Source: Methanobacteriota archaeon (GTDB lineage: Archaea; Halobacteriota; Methanomicrobia; Methanomicrobiales; Methanomicrobiaceae). Taken from it: DNA of 37,284 nucleotides. The notes beneath the pieces were generated by a model. That model saw nothing but the letters and a program-made list of their open reading frames with translations, did no database searches and was not told the DNA's origin. The position numbers and the translations under genes were made by a program. Positions 1 to 8,822 of this stretch are shown piece after piece (the stretch's first letter is position 1; each line of letters begins with the position of its first letter). Location of the stretch: the NCBI GenBank assembly GCA_016841665.1, contig JAENYT010000014.1, positions 1 through 37,284 on the forward strand. The letters are read 5' to 3'.

Positions 1-133
1 AGAATTGACATCGTTTCATTGTTTATATTGTCTCTATTTTCCCACCGTCCGTATCCTGGAGCATACGCATCGCCGATCTTGCAGGGACAACTCCCTTATA
101 GGATGATGGGGATGTCCTGTAACGGTGGTAACC

Positions 134-1075
134 ATGGTTGCACCACGGCAGATCTCCCGGATCATGAAAGCCGTACCCACGCTCGAAGGGGCGGGCGTTC
201 GCCTGAAACGGGCCTTCGGGTTTCACCAGGTCCCACAGATGGATCCGTTCCTTCTGCTTGATGACTTTCACTCAGACAATCCTGATGACTATCGTGCGGG
301 CTTCCCCTGGCATCCTCACCGGGGGATCGAGACCATCACCTATGTGCTGCACGGCGAGGTGGAGCATGCCGACAGTATAGGCAACCGGGGCGTCATCGGC
401 GAGGGTGATGTCCAGTGGATGACCGCAGGGAGCGGGGTCATCCACCAGGAGATGCCGAAGGGTGATCCTGATGGGCGTCTGTGGGGCTTTCAGCTCTGGG
501 CGAATCTTCCCGCATCCCACAAGATGATGGATCCCCGGTACCGTGGGATCGAAAGCACACAGATCCCGGAGATCGAACTCGACAGTGGGGGCAGAGTTAA
601 AATCATCTGCGGGAGCGTAAATGGCATATCAGGGCCCGTGCGCGGTATCATCACCGAACCGGAGTATCTCGATGTGAGCATTCCCCCGGAGGGATTGTTC
701 TTCCGGACCGTGCCCGAGAGCGATACCCTGTTTGCCTACGTCATCGAGGGGGGAGGCTACTTCGATAAAGAGCGTGAACCCCTTGCCCACGATATGAAAG
801 GGGCAAATTACTTTGATTTTGATGCTGTGTACCCTGTGGGGCCCGAACACCTGATCCTGTTCGCCGAAGGCGATCGCCTCGAGGTGGTTGCGGGAGACCG
901 CGGCGTTCGGTTCCTGCTCGTTTCGGGTCGCCCGATCAGGGAACCGGTGGCATGGTACGGCCCCATTGTGATGAACACGCAGGAGGAACTGCGATTGGCC
1001 TTCGAGGAATTCAGGCGGGGAACGTTTGTAAAAAGCGGGGAAGGGCGTATCGCGAGTGTTCCTGCAAACAGATGA
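134..1075 (+). CDS. Pirin family protein (bicupin)
   Basis: Pirins are Fe-binding two-cupin proteins of variable role: quercetinase-like dioxygenases, transcription cofactors or metabolic regulators. The N-terminal cupin carries the family metal ligands: HPHRGIET about 60 residues in, and the GVIHQEMP segment about 40 residues further on, which supply the His/His/His/Glu set. A C-terminal cupin follows, ending near VRFLLVSGRPIREPVAWYGPIVMN, a typical pirin ending. At 313 residues it is slightly longer than the usual ~280-300. The frame is open from a GTG at 125, but I chose ATG 134 because GGTGGT (124-129) lies four bases before it. A TATA-like TTTATATTG lies at 22-30. The gene stands alone, followed by a pseudogene. 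The family assignment is firm; the substrate cannot be read from sequence. Confidence 0.93.
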   Translation: MVAPRQISRIMKAVPTLEGAGVRLKRAFGFHQVPQMDPFLLLDDFHSDNPDDYRAGFPWHPHRGIETITYVLHGEVEHADSIGNRGVIGEGDVQWMTAGSGVIHQEMPKGDPDGRLWGFQLWANLPASHKMMDPRYRGIESTQIPEIELDSGGRVKIICGSVNGISGPVRGIITEPEYLDVSIPPEGLFFRTVPESDTLFAYVIEGGGYFDKEREPLAHDMKGANYFDFDAVYPVGPEHLILFAEGDRLEVVAGDRGVRFLLVSGRPIREPVAWYGPIVMNTQEELRLAFEEFRRGTFVKSGEGRIASVPANR

Positions 1076-1158
1076 TAATCTCTTCATTTTTCACAAAAAC
1101 AAGTATTCACAGAGATCGGGGCTGAATCAATATCATTGCTATTGTATTCCCCCGATGA

Positions 1159-1708
1159 ATGGCGAAAAGGACATCCATGGAGACCCTGCCCCTCGAACAG
1201 GTCCTGGGCATCTACAACGGTACCTTTGTCAACTGGAACGAAGTTGGGGAAAAAGACCTCGAGATCGGTGTGGTGGGACGTGACAGCGCGTCCGGTACGT
1301 GCGCCGCCTTCGACAAAATGGTGATGGAGGAAGAATCGGTGCTCGCAACGATGCTCGAGAAAAACTCGAACGGCGGCCTCCAGCAGACCATTGCCGGCTC
1401 ACCAGGATCCGTCGGGTAAATCAGTCTCGAGTACGTGGATGAGATGGTGAAGGCGTGAGCATCGATGGCGATGGCACTGCGGTCCCCCCTCGATTGAGAC
1501 CCAGCTCTCCGGAGAGTATCCCGTCTCAAGGATCCTCTACATGATCACCAACGGCGAACCCCAGGGCCTGGCGCTCGACTACATCGCCTTTGTGCTGAGC
1601 GATGAGGGGCAGATGATCGTCGAAGAAGAGGGCTTTGTGCCGCTCACCGCAGGAAACATGACTGCGGATTCAGGCATGGCCGAAAAGAACCCGATGGCGG
1701 CGGCCTGA
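1159..1708 (+). pseudogene. 5'-truncated, frameshifted phosphate-binding protein (PstS) remnant
   Basis: Translation in three successive frames recovers the C-terminal half of a PstS-type periplasmic phosphate-binding protein. Frame 1 (from about 1177) gives VLGIYNGTFVNWNEV and VVGRDSASGTCAAFDKMV, the SGT phosphate-binding segment of the family, then QQTIAGSPGSVG. An in-frame TAA follows (1417-1419) where the family has Tyr, and after it ISLEYVDEMVKA reads on in the same frame. A frame change near 1455 gives SIDGDGTAVPP, and another near 1490 gives IETQLSGEYPVSRILYM and the end IVEEEGFVPL, terminating at TGA 1706-1708. The N-terminal half and signal peptide are absent, and no pstC/A/B genes follow. 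One nonsense change, at least two frameshifts and a 5' deletion make decay, not sequencing error, the likely explanation. Confidence 0.85.
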
Positions 1709-1718
1709 GGCCCCTGAT

Positions 1719-1750
1719 TGGAGCAGCCACATCTGCTCCATTACCAATTT
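1719..1750 (+). terminator. Hairpin with T-rich tail after the pstS remnant
   Basis: A perfect 8-bp inverted repeat, TGGAGCAG (1719-1726) and CTGCTCCA (1733-1740), encloses a 6-base loop and is followed by T-rich sequence ending in TTTT at 1747-1750. It sits 10 bases after the remnant's stop codon, where the intact gene would have ended. The T-rich tail is on the plus-strand side only, so it fits plus-strand termination better than termination of the converging minus-strand gene. Confidence 0.5.
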
Positions 1751-1852
1751 TACCCTTCTGCCGCGCTCACATGGGATCAGGGCCCGCCGCCTGATGAGCC
1801 GTATCCGGACGGTGCGCTGGGGGGCTCCCGTGTCTCCCGAAAACGATGCGGA

Positions 1853-2815
1853 TTACTCGATCCGGATAAAACCGGCGATGCGAAGCTTACCGCCGTCGAG
1901 GTAGTGCAGCACCGCCCTGTCACCGGGCAGGTAGACCAGTTCTTTTTCCAGCGATAGGGAAAGGACCGGCGTTCTCCAGTCGCCCTCGGCATGCACGGAT
2001 TCGACGCGTGCGGGGACGAACTGCATCCAGTGGCCTACATGCAGCACCATCCCCTCGCGGAGCGGTTCCTGCCAGTACCGGACCAGCTGCGCTTTACCCC
2101 GGATCGTTTCTGACGTAACGACCTCTTTGCTGCGCGTGAGTACGTACCCGCGGTCCAGCTCTTCTGCATCGATGTTCTTCAGCGCCAGCCCCACCCGGTC
2201 GCCGCCATACGCTTCGTCGCAATCGTCATCATGCTTCTGGATGGAGCGGATCTGTGCGGTCTTCTGACCGGGGAGGACATTGAGGATATCGTGCTTTCTG
2301 ATGGTACCCCGCTCGACGCTTCCCAGTACCACGGTCCCTATCCCTTTGACGTTGAAATGGTGGTCCACGAAGACCACGCCTTCCCGCGCATCGCCTTCCC
2401 CGGATTCCTTTGCAGACGCTTCGTTGAGGAGGCGCTCCCGCAGCTCGATGGCGTTGTCCTCAAGGAACTCGTAGTTCGCCACCACGGTCCCCTGAACCAG
2501 CGGGACGATCTGGGAGGGATCGAGGTAATTTTGAAGTATGATGTACCCCTTCTGTATCCCCATCACATCGAGCATGACCACCATCTCCCCGAAGGACGGG
2601 GTAATTTCGTTGATGACCAGCATCGCCGCATCAGAGAGTGAAACAGCATAGAACAGGGGCGCGAGGCGTTCGGGATAGCGGGTCGGTTCAATCAGGGTGA
2701 CGGTATCGTCGCCTCTTTTGAGGTTGAAAAAGGTGATGTCCGACGCAGTACCTGCCTTTCCCATCTCTTTCGCATAACCGGGCTGCCCGAGTATTGCGAT
2801 ATCGATATTTGCCAT
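1853..2815 (-). CDS. SelB-like elongation factor homologue with a degenerate GTPase domain (aSelBL)
   Basis: This 320-residue protein resembles a translation elongation factor of the EF1A/SelB group. The N-terminal ~160 residues follow the G-domain fold, but the P-loop position reads GQPGYAKEMGKAG instead of GHVDHGK(S/T), and the DxPGH region is replaced by IEPTRYPERL. Then follow an EF-Tu domain-2-like barrel (DHHFNVKGIGTVVLGSV, GTIRKHD) and a domain-3-like barrel ending in GDRAVLHY and RIAGFIRIE. There is no C-terminal winged-helix extension for binding a SECIS element. This combination matches the archaeal SelB-like (aSelBL) family known from many methanogens, whose members often have disrupted GTPase motifs and unknown function. 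It probably no longer hydrolyses GTP in the normal way but may still bind ribosome or tRNA. It is monocistronic and converges on the pstS remnant. Confidence 0.82.
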   Translation of the reverse strand: MANIDIAILGQPGYAKEMGKAGTASDITFFNLKRGDDTVTLIEPTRYPERLAPLFYAVSLSDAAMLVINEITPSFGEMVVMLDVMGIQKGYIILQNYLDPSQIVPLVQGTVVANYEFLEDNAIELRERLLNEASAKESGEGDAREGVVFVDHHFNVKGIGTVVLGSVERGTIRKHDILNVLPGQKTAQIRSIQKHDDDCDEAYGGDRVGLALKNIDAEELDRGYVLTRSKEVVTSETIRGKAQLVRYWQEPLREGMVLHVGHWMQFVPARVESVHAEGDWRTPVLSLSLEKELVYLPGDRAVLHYLDGGKLRIAGFIRIE

Positions 2816-3066
2816 GGTTCTTTACAGGTTTGAACTGCGTGATTATCAGCGTTGTTGTCACTCAAGGTTAGCGGTACCTGTAGAGATCCCGCTCCAGGCA
2901 GCGTACGGGATGTTGCCCGGAGGCAAAGGATGAGATGGCTGGAGTGCAAACCTGCTTGTGAATGACGAACCTGATCCTGCGGGGAAGTCGTATTCACTTC
3001 AGCGATTCATTATGCATACCAGATAACCATAAAGAATAGAACAACATTTCAGATCAGGACCGCACC

Positions 3067-3681
3067 ATGATGAAACCCTCAGGTATCTTTCTGGCATACT
3101 TAATGCAGGCGCTCATCCTCCTGAATGTCGCCTACAGTGTCTTTGTCGGAAACTGGTTTCTGGCGATTCCCGGGATGTTTGCATTCTTCCTCACCATCGT
3201 TCCCCATATTGTGGAACGGAGGGTGCATATCACCCTGCCGTGGGAGATCAACTTTCTCATCGCACTCTCCCTCTATCTCCATGTTGCAGGTCATATCAGC
3301 GGATTCTACGACACCTTTTCCCCCCTGTACGACAAGATCGCCCACTTCATCTCGGCGATAACCATCGCCATCCTGGGATTCGTGCTCGTCTTTCTCCTGG
3401 AGCAGTTCAGCGAACAGCGGTGCACACGATTCATGATCGTCTACTTTATCATCATGTTCACCATGGGGCTCGGGGCGATCTGGGAGATCTATGAGTTTGT
3501 GCTGGACATGCTCTTCGGGTTGCAGTTACAGCACGGCCTGGAGGATACCATGTGGGATCTCATCTTTGATCTTGCCGGTGCGCTGATCATTGCCTCGGGG
3601 GCCAATTTCTACCTTGGAAAGATCACCAAGGAAGACATCAAGAGCCTTCTCTTTGGCATAAAATATAGAATAAAAGAGTGA
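3067..3681 (+). CDS. Multi-pass membrane protein, DUF2238/YjdF-like
   Basis: A 204-residue integral membrane protein with about six hydrophobic segments: residues ~8-25, 30-48, 58-75, 95-118, 125-145 and 170-188. Polar motifs between them resemble DUF2238 (E. coli YjdF-like) proteins: YDKIAHF in the middle loop, GAIWEIYEF at the start of the next segment, and HGLEDTMWDLIFDLAGA. The conserved Asp/His/Glu residues next to membranes suggest an enzymatic or metal-binding role, but none is known to me. ATG codons at 3067 and 3070 are both possible; AGGAC lies about 10 bases upstream. It converges on gltX with six bases between the stop codons. The family call is from motif resemblance only. Confidence 0.6.
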   Translation: MMKPSGIFLAYLMQALILLNVAYSVFVGNWFLAIPGMFAFFLTIVPHIVERRVHITLPWEINFLIALSLYLHVAGHISGFYDTFSPLYDKIAHFISAITIAILGFVLVFLLEQFSEQRCTRFMIVYFIIMFTMGLGAIWEIYEFVLDMLFGLQLQHGLEDTMWDLIFDLAGALIIASGANFYLGKITKEDIKSLLFGIKYRIKE

Positions 3682-3687
3682 AATCGG

Positions 3688-5373
3688 TCAACGGTGGGCA
3701 AAATACGCCGTGACCAGGTCGACGGCAACCGAATCAATCCTCGAAAAGCCCACGCGTTCGAACTGGACCACGCGGTTCAATTCCCTGGATGCAGCCTCTT
3801 CGCAGTATCCTTCGATATCGCCCTCAGGTGTCTTCAGGGTGCAGTCCCGCGCCTGTCCGGGCGGGAGCCACTGAATGATCGGTGCATGGGCTTTGCGCGC
3901 CTCCTCGAGCGACTCCCCCGCATAGGTCAGGGCGGGCCGTTCTCCCTCCCATGCGACATTCACGTTGAAGAGATCCTTGAGGCGCACCATGGTTCTTCCC
4001 TCTATCTCCCCCTTCGGCAGGATGACCGATCCCTCGAAGAGAAGCCTGCGCACTCCCCGTTCCGGTTCGTTCGGGTGGAGTGCCGCCTCGGCAATATGAG
4101 CAGGCGCATCCGCCACCGGGAGCATGACCGCGTCCGGCACGAAGAAATAGCGGTTCGCCTTCGGGTCGACAATCGCCTTGTTCTGTGCAAAGAGGTTCTC
4201 CCACGAAAAGGTGATATCGGTCTCCCCCATACCGATATCGATCATTGCCTTTCGCACCGCATCCGGTTCAATGCCCCGCCGGGCGATGGCTTTCAGCGTC
4301 CCGAGATGAATATCGTCCCAGCCGGTGTATGCACCCGAGACAATGCCCTCCTTGATGGCGGACGTCGAGAGGACCACGCCGCCGATGGACAGCCTGCCGT
4401 AGTGTTTGAAGACCGGGGGGTTCCAGCTGAAATACTCATATATGTAGCGCTGCCGGCGCGTATTGGCAATATGGTCCTTGCCCCTGATCACATGGGTAAT
4501 GCCCAGCAGGTGGTCATCTACCACCACGGAGAAATTATACATAGGGTAGACCCGTGCATCAACCCGGGGATGGGGGGGCGCGTCAACGATCCGGAAGATG
4601 GAGAAATCGCGCATGGCCGGATCCGGGTGCTCGAGATCGGTCTTGACACGCACGGTGATCATCCCCTCGCAAAACTCCCCCTCGAGCATCCTGTCCCAGA
4701 GATCGAGGTTCTCTTCGATGGTCTGGTTGCGGCAGGGGCACGCCTTCTTTTCCAGTTTCAGGTCCCGGAAATACGCGGCATCGCACATGCAGGCATATGC
4801 CCCCCCGAGTTCGATCAGGCGTCTGCAGTGCTCGTAATAGATATCCATCCGGTCGCTCTGATAGACGATCTCTCCCACCTTCAGGCCCAACCAGTCGATA
4901 TCATCGAGAAGCAGCCCGTAATTTTCCGGCTCGACACGACGGGGGTCAGTATCTTCGATGCGGATCACGTAGTGTCCGTCATAGCGGCGGACATAATAGT
5001 CATTCAGGTACGCCGCACGGGCGTGACCGAGATGGAGCGGACCGCTGGGATTGGGAGCAAACCGCATCACCACCCCTTCTTCCGTGTGCTCGAGGGCGTG
5101 AAGTACCCTCTCAGCCTCCTGTTTCGGTTTTTCCGCCCGCAGGAGGTCGGGAGCAAGCACCTGCAACCGCGCCTCCCTCTCATCAGTGGAGAGCGCTGCC
5201 ACCTCTGCCAGCACCTCCTTGAGCACAGCCGCCACCTCACCTGTCCTGCTCCTGAACTCAGCATGCCTTCCCATCAGCGCCCCCATGACCGCACCGGGCT
5301 TGGGCACGCTTTTGTGCTTCACGGCATTTTCAAGGGCATATATGAGGAGGATTTCCCGGAGTCCATCCGCCAT
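3688..5373 (-). CDS. gltX: Glutamyl-tRNA synthetase (archaeal type)
   Basis: Class I aminoacyl-tRNA synthetase that charges tRNA-Glu, and in archaea often tRNA-Gln for later amidation. The 561-residue protein has an archaeal N-terminal extension of about 100 residues, then the Rossmann catalytic core with the HIGH motif as PSGPLHLGHARAAYLNDYY, the RIEDTDPRR segment, and a cysteine/histidine-containing insertion (ACMCDAAYF, ACPCR) that may bind zinc. The KMSKS equivalent is LSTSAIKEGI, as in archaeal GluRS. The C-terminal half is the beta-barrel anticodon-binding region of the GlnRS/archaeal GluRS type. It is the last gene of the long minus-strand cluster: its ATG follows the idsA stop codon with no gap (TGA-ATG). 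A 573-codon open frame on the opposite strand is a coding shadow. Confidence 0.97.
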   Translation of the reverse strand: MADGLREILLIYALENAVKHKSVPKPGAVMGALMGRHAEFRSRTGEVAAVLKEVLAEVAALSTDEREARLQVLAPDLLRAEKPKQEAERVLHALEHTEEGVVMRFAPNPSGPLHLGHARAAYLNDYYVRRYDGHYVIRIEDTDPRRVEPENYGLLLDDIDWLGLKVGEIVYQSDRMDIYYEHCRRLIELGGAYACMCDAAYFRDLKLEKKACPCRNQTIEENLDLWDRMLEGEFCEGMITVRVKTDLEHPDPAMRDFSIFRIVDAPPHPRVDARVYPMYNFSVVVDDHLLGITHVIRGKDHIANTRRQRYIYEYFSWNPPVFKHYGRLSIGGVVLSTSAIKEGIVSGAYTGWDDIHLGTLKAIARRGIEPDAVRKAMIDIGMGETDITFSWENLFAQNKAIVDPKANRYFFVPDAVMLPVADAPAHIAEAALHPNEPERGVRRLLFEGSVILPKGEIEGRTMVRLKDLFNVNVAWEGERPALTYAGESLEEARKAHAPIIQWLPPGQARDCTLKTPEGDIEGYCEEAASRELNRVVQFERVGFSRIDSVAVDLVTAYFAHR

Positions 5374-6339
5374 TCAGAACCCTCTGCTGACGAAATAATC
5401 GGTGATTTCGCTTAAATAACGTCTCGCCTGCGATTCGGGGAGGTTGGCCAGCGACTTCTTGGCAATGTTCACCCGGTTTGCTGCGGTCTCCCGAACCTCG
5501 CGGATCACCCCTGCCCCTTCCAGCGCGGCGATTGCCTCATCGATTTCCGCGTCGGTGAGATTTTCCTTTCGGTACCCGGAAAGATCTATGCCGTGCTCAC
5601 GGGCCTTGATGGCAATTAACGTCTGTTTACCTTCCCTGAGGTCGGATGCGCGGTCTTTACCGCTCTTTTCTGCAGTAGCAACCAGATCGATGAGATCATC
5701 CTGGATCTGGAACGCAATCCCGCTGTTCAAGCCCCAGTCGAAGAGCGCTTTTGTCTGCGCCGCGTTCCCTCCGGCGAGAATGCCGCCGATGGATGCCGCT
5801 GCAGCATAGAGGGCACCGGTTTTTTTGCTCACCATTTCGATGTACTCAACTTCCGTGACATCGTTGCGGGAAGCAAATGAAATGTCCTGGTGCTGGCCCT
5901 GGCAGATCTCAACGCAGGTACGTGCGAGCATCGCCACCGCCCGCACCTTTTCCAGGTCTCCTGCATCTGATTTGCAGAGCAATTCGAAGGCTTGTGCATA
6001 GAGCACGTCCCCGGCCAGGATGGCGGTGGCCTCATCCCATTGTGCATGGACCGTGGCAACGCCCCTTCTTGCCTCGTCGCCATCCATGATGTCATCATGG
6101 ATGAGCGTGAAGGTGTGCGTTACCTCGAGGGCGATTGCTGCGGGAATGATATTTCTCGATCGACCCCTCTGGATCGCGTCGGCAGCAAGCATAACCACCG
6201 CGGGGCGAAGGCGCTTTCCTCCTGCAATAAGCAGGTGAGCGCTCGCCCGGTCAAGTTCGCCGGTCACATTTCCATAGGTCCGGAAGAGCGATTTGTCCAC
6301 ATCTTCCGCTGTCTTGTCCAGGTACTCCCGCAACTCCAT
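5374..6339 (-). CDS. idsA: Geranylgeranyl (short-chain trans-polyprenyl) diphosphate synthase
   Basis: Condenses IPP with allylic diphosphates to make GGPP, the precursor of the archaeal ether lipid side chains. The 321-residue protein shows the first Asp-rich motif as LIHDDIMDGDEARRG (DDxxD) and the second as FQIQDDLID, plus GGKRLRP near residue 40. The residue five before the first DD is Phe, as in archaeal type I GGPP synthases, where an aromatic residue there limits chain length. FPP as a partial product cannot be excluded. It lies between RNase J and gltX: ten bases separate it from the RNase J stop, and GGTGAT within that gap serves as ribosome binding site. Together with mvk, ipk and fni upstream it forms the isoprenoid part of the cluster. 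Confidence 0.95.
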   Translation of the reverse strand: MELREYLDKTAEDVDKSLFRTYGNVTGELDRASAHLLIAGGKRLRPAVVMLAADAIQRGRSRNIIPAAIALEVTHTFTLIHDDIMDGDEARRGVATVHAQWDEATAILAGDVLYAQAFELLCKSDAGDLEKVRAVAMLARTCVEICQGQHQDISFASRNDVTEVEYIEMVSKKTGALYAAAASIGGILAGGNAAQTKALFDWGLNSGIAFQIQDDLIDLVATAEKSGKDRASDLREGKQTLIAIKAREHGIDLSGYRKENLTDAEIDEAIAALEGAGVIREVRETAANRVNIAKKSLANLPESQARRYLSEITDYFVSRGF

Positions 6340-6349
6340 CCCGCATCAC

Positions 6350-7690
6350 CTAACGCTCGATCTTGATCCTCTGCCCGTTGCGCAGAATATGCACATCCTT
6401 GTTGTTCTGATACCCGCATTCCTCGGCAAACTTGACGTACTCGCCCGTCATGTCGATATCGCCGTGAGAGGGAATGATATGCTGCGGGTTAAGGAGGTGG
6501 ATCAGCTCATAGTGGTCTTCACGATATGCGTGTCCACTGACATGAAGATTGTCAAATATTCTCACCCCCCGCATCCGCAGCCGCGTCTCCTGGTTGTGAC
6601 GCTGGCCGAAGTTCATCGGGTTGGGGATGACATCGGCGCTGTAGAGCACCTTGTCCCCTTTTTCAAACTTAAAGGGCGTATCTCCGGCCGCCATGCGCGT
6701 GAGGATTGCCCCGGGTTCGCCCTGGTTGCCGGTCACGATAGGGACGAAATTCTCACGGCCCGACTTCAAGATGCGCTTGAATGTGCGGTCCACCGTCCTG
6801 CGGTTGCCGAACATGCTGAGCGTCTGCGGAAAGCCGACCAGTTTCATCTGCTCTGCAGCGGCTGAGTACTTCTCCATGGAACGGCCGAGCAGAACGGGCT
6901 TTTTGCCCATCTCGTGGGCGCACTCGGCGATGGCCTTGACCCGGGATATGTGGGACGCAAACGTACTCACAACGATGCCGTGCTTGTCGTCCTCGAAGCT
7001 GGTCATGACATCCCTGACCAGGTTGCCAGCCACCCGTTCGCTGGGGCACTTCCCGCTCTGGCTCACGTTGACGCTCTCGGAGATGAGGGCAATGCACCCC
7101 TCTTTACCGATCTCCCGCAGGCGTGCAAAGTCGGGCGGCGCACCGATGGTGGGTGTCCGGTCAAGCTTGAAATCGTTGGCATAGATCACGGCCCCTTCCC
7201 GCGTATGTAGCACCGCCATGACCGTGTCGATGATACTGTGCTGCACGTTTACGAACTCGAGCGTGACGTTCTGGGAGAGGGTGTATTTCTGGCCTGCCCG
7301 CAGGCTGAATATCTTATTATTCACCCCGAATTTCTGCTCGCCTGCGATCTGCTGACGTATGAGCTCCGCCGTATAGGGTGTGCCGATGATAGGGGCGTTG
7401 TACCGGTGAGCTAGCTTGGGGATGGCCCCGATATGATCCAGGTGGCCGTGTGTGCACACGATCGCCTTGACGCTGCCTTCCACCGTATTCATGATGGTGT
7501 CGTCGGGGATGGCCTTCATCTCGATCAGGTCGAGCGAGTGCATATTCTCGATCTCGGCATCCTCATGAATCATGATCTGGTCCAGGCGAAGCCCCATATC
7601 AAATATTACAATCTCTTTTCCGCAGCGGACAGCGGTCATGTTTCGTCCGACTTCATCATAACCGCCCACTGCTGTAATTTCAATATCCAC
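6350..7690 (-). CDS. Archaeal RNase J (beta-CASP metallo-beta-lactamase ribonuclease)
   Basis: A 446-residue beta-CASP nuclease of the archaeal RNase J group, which has 5'-3' exoribonuclease activity in mRNA turnover and rRNA processing. The metallo-beta-lactamase core starts at once with ITAVGGYDEVGRNM and has the zinc motif THGHLDHIGA near residue 110. The beta-CASP region follows (IVVSTFASHISRVKAI, VLLGRSMEKY), then the late SGHAYREDH and PSHGDIDM motifs. The frame is open further upstream, into fni, but GTG 7690 is the right start: it is preceded by GGAGGA (inside the last fni codons), it lies two bases after the fni stop, and the family N-terminus begins there. No eukaryotic-type KH extension is present, which distinguishes it from aCPSF proteins. 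Confidence 0.94.
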   Translation of the reverse strand: MDIEITAVGGYDEVGRNMTAVRCGKEIVIFDMGLRLDQIMIHEDAEIENMHSLDLIEMKAIPDDTIMNTVEGSVKAIVCTHGHLDHIGAIPKLAHRYNAPIIGTPYTAELIRQQIAGEQKFGVNNKIFSLRAGQKYTLSQNVTLEFVNVQHSIIDTVMAVLHTREGAVIYANDFKLDRTPTIGAPPDFARLREIGKEGCIALISESVNVSQSGKCPSERVAGNLVRDVMTSFEDDKHGIVVSTFASHISRVKAIAECAHEMGKKPVLLGRSMEKYSAAAEQMKLVGFPQTLSMFGNRRTVDRTFKRILKSGRENFVPIVTGNQGEPGAILTRMAAGDTPFKFEKGDKVLYSADVIPNPMNFGQRHNQETRLRMRGVRIFDNLHVSGHAYREDHYELIHLLNPQHIIPSHGDIDMTGEYVKFAEECGYQNNKDVHILRNGQRIKIER

Positions 7691-7692
7691 TG

Positions 7693-8811
7693 TTATTCCT
7701 CCGTGTGAAGTATCTGTCCTGTCGTTCCGGTGATGTAGGTCCGTGCGCGCCCCAGTTCGGTGAGCGTCTTCGAGCCCGTACAAAACATCGCTACCCGAAG
7801 CTGTGCGTGCAATTCCTCGATCGTATGGATGAGCGCTTCATCGCCCTGCATTGCACCCTTCAGGAGAGGGAGGGCCATTCCGCAGAGTTCGGCCCCCAGG
7901 GCAATTGCTTTTGCCATATCGGTCCCCGACCGCAATCCGCCTGTGGCGATGATCGGCCCTCCGGTCCGAACCACCTCCACCAGGCTCACCGCGGTGGGGA
8001 TGCCCCACTCGAGGAAATGCTCCCCGAGCCTGACTTGTTCCCCGGTCTTCGCCCGTTCGCGCTCCACCGCAGCCCAGTTCGTTCCCCCGAATCCACCAAT
8101 GTCGATAGCCGCAACACCGGCTGACCAGAGCTTCCGGGCAGTTTCTGCCGAGATCCCGCTTCCTGTCTCTTTTGCGATCACGGGGTAGCGGCACCCGTCG
8201 CAGAGGTGTGCGAGTGCATCGAGGCATCCGTCGAGATTGCGATCTCCCTCGGGCTGGATCGCTTCCTGAAGGGGATTAAGGTGCACGCAGAGCGCCTGCG
8301 CATCGATCATCTCCACCGCGCGGTCCGCCCACTCTGGCCCGTGTTCCCGCAGCTGGATGATGCCCAGGTTGGCACAGACAAATGCAGAAGGCGCGTGCTC
8401 CCGTACCACAGTGAAGCTGTCCTCGAGATCCGGATTTTCGAGCGCAGCGCGCTGGGAACCGACACCGATACCAATGCCGAACCGCTCTGCGGCGCATGCG
8501 AGACGCCGATTGACCTCGGTGGTGTCCGGGTGTCCGCCGGTCATCGCCGCGATAAACAGCGGTGATTTCAGCGGGTGCCCGAGAAACCTTGCGGAGGTAT
8601 CGATCGTGTTGAGATTGCACTCCGGAAGCGCGTTGTGGACGAGCCTGATATCATTGAACCCGCTCGTTCCGTATTCAACCGCGTTATCGCAGCAGATGAG
8701 GAGATGATCCTTTTTTCGTGATGATGTACGTTTTCTATCCTCTATAGTGATTCCCCCTGAACGTTGGGGGTTACCGGGGTGTCGCTCATACCCCGTTTCC
8801 CTGTTGTGCAT
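7693..8811 (-). CDS. fni: Type 2 isopentenyl-diphosphate isomerase (FMN-dependent)
   Basis: Interconverts IPP and DMAPP using reduced FMN. The TIM-barrel protein contains the family segments SRKKDHLLIC at the start, FIAAMTGGHPDTTEVNRRLA, GVGSQRAALENP, PVIAKETGSGIS, GGFGGTNWAAVE and GGLRSGTDMAKAIALGAE. The start is uncertain. ATG 8811 gives 372 residues and lies 11 bases after the ipk stop, but has only a weak ribosome binding site and a ~22-residue N-terminal tail unlike the family. A strong GGGGGA at 8757-8752 is followed, six bases later, by in-frame ATA (8745) just before EDRKRTSSRKKDH, where homologues begin; no ATG, GTG or TTG lies there. The coordinates given use the ATG. The product is certain, the first codon is not. 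Confidence 0.93.
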   Translation of the reverse strand: MHNRETGYERHPGNPQRSGGITIEDRKRTSSRKKDHLLICCDNAVEYGTSGFNDIRLVHNALPECNLNTIDTSARFLGHPLKSPLFIAAMTGGHPDTTEVNRRLACAAERFGIGIGVGSQRAALENPDLEDSFTVVREHAPSAFVCANLGIIQLREHGPEWADRAVEMIDAQALCVHLNPLQEAIQPEGDRNLDGCLDALAHLCDGCRYPVIAKETGSGISAETARKLWSAGVAAIDIGGFGGTNWAAVERERAKTGEQVRLGEHFLEWGIPTAVSLVEVVRTGGPIIATGGLRSGTDMAKAIALGAELCGMALPLLKGAMQGDEALIHTIEELHAQLRVAMFCTGSKTLTELGRARTYITGTTGQILHTEE

Positions 8812-8822
8812 CCGATTTCGGG

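Noticed and set aside
3694..5415. 573-codon open frame on the plus strand opposite gltX
   Set aside because: It is exactly antisense to a well-supported gltX, has no family motif, and arises from GC-rich codon bias.
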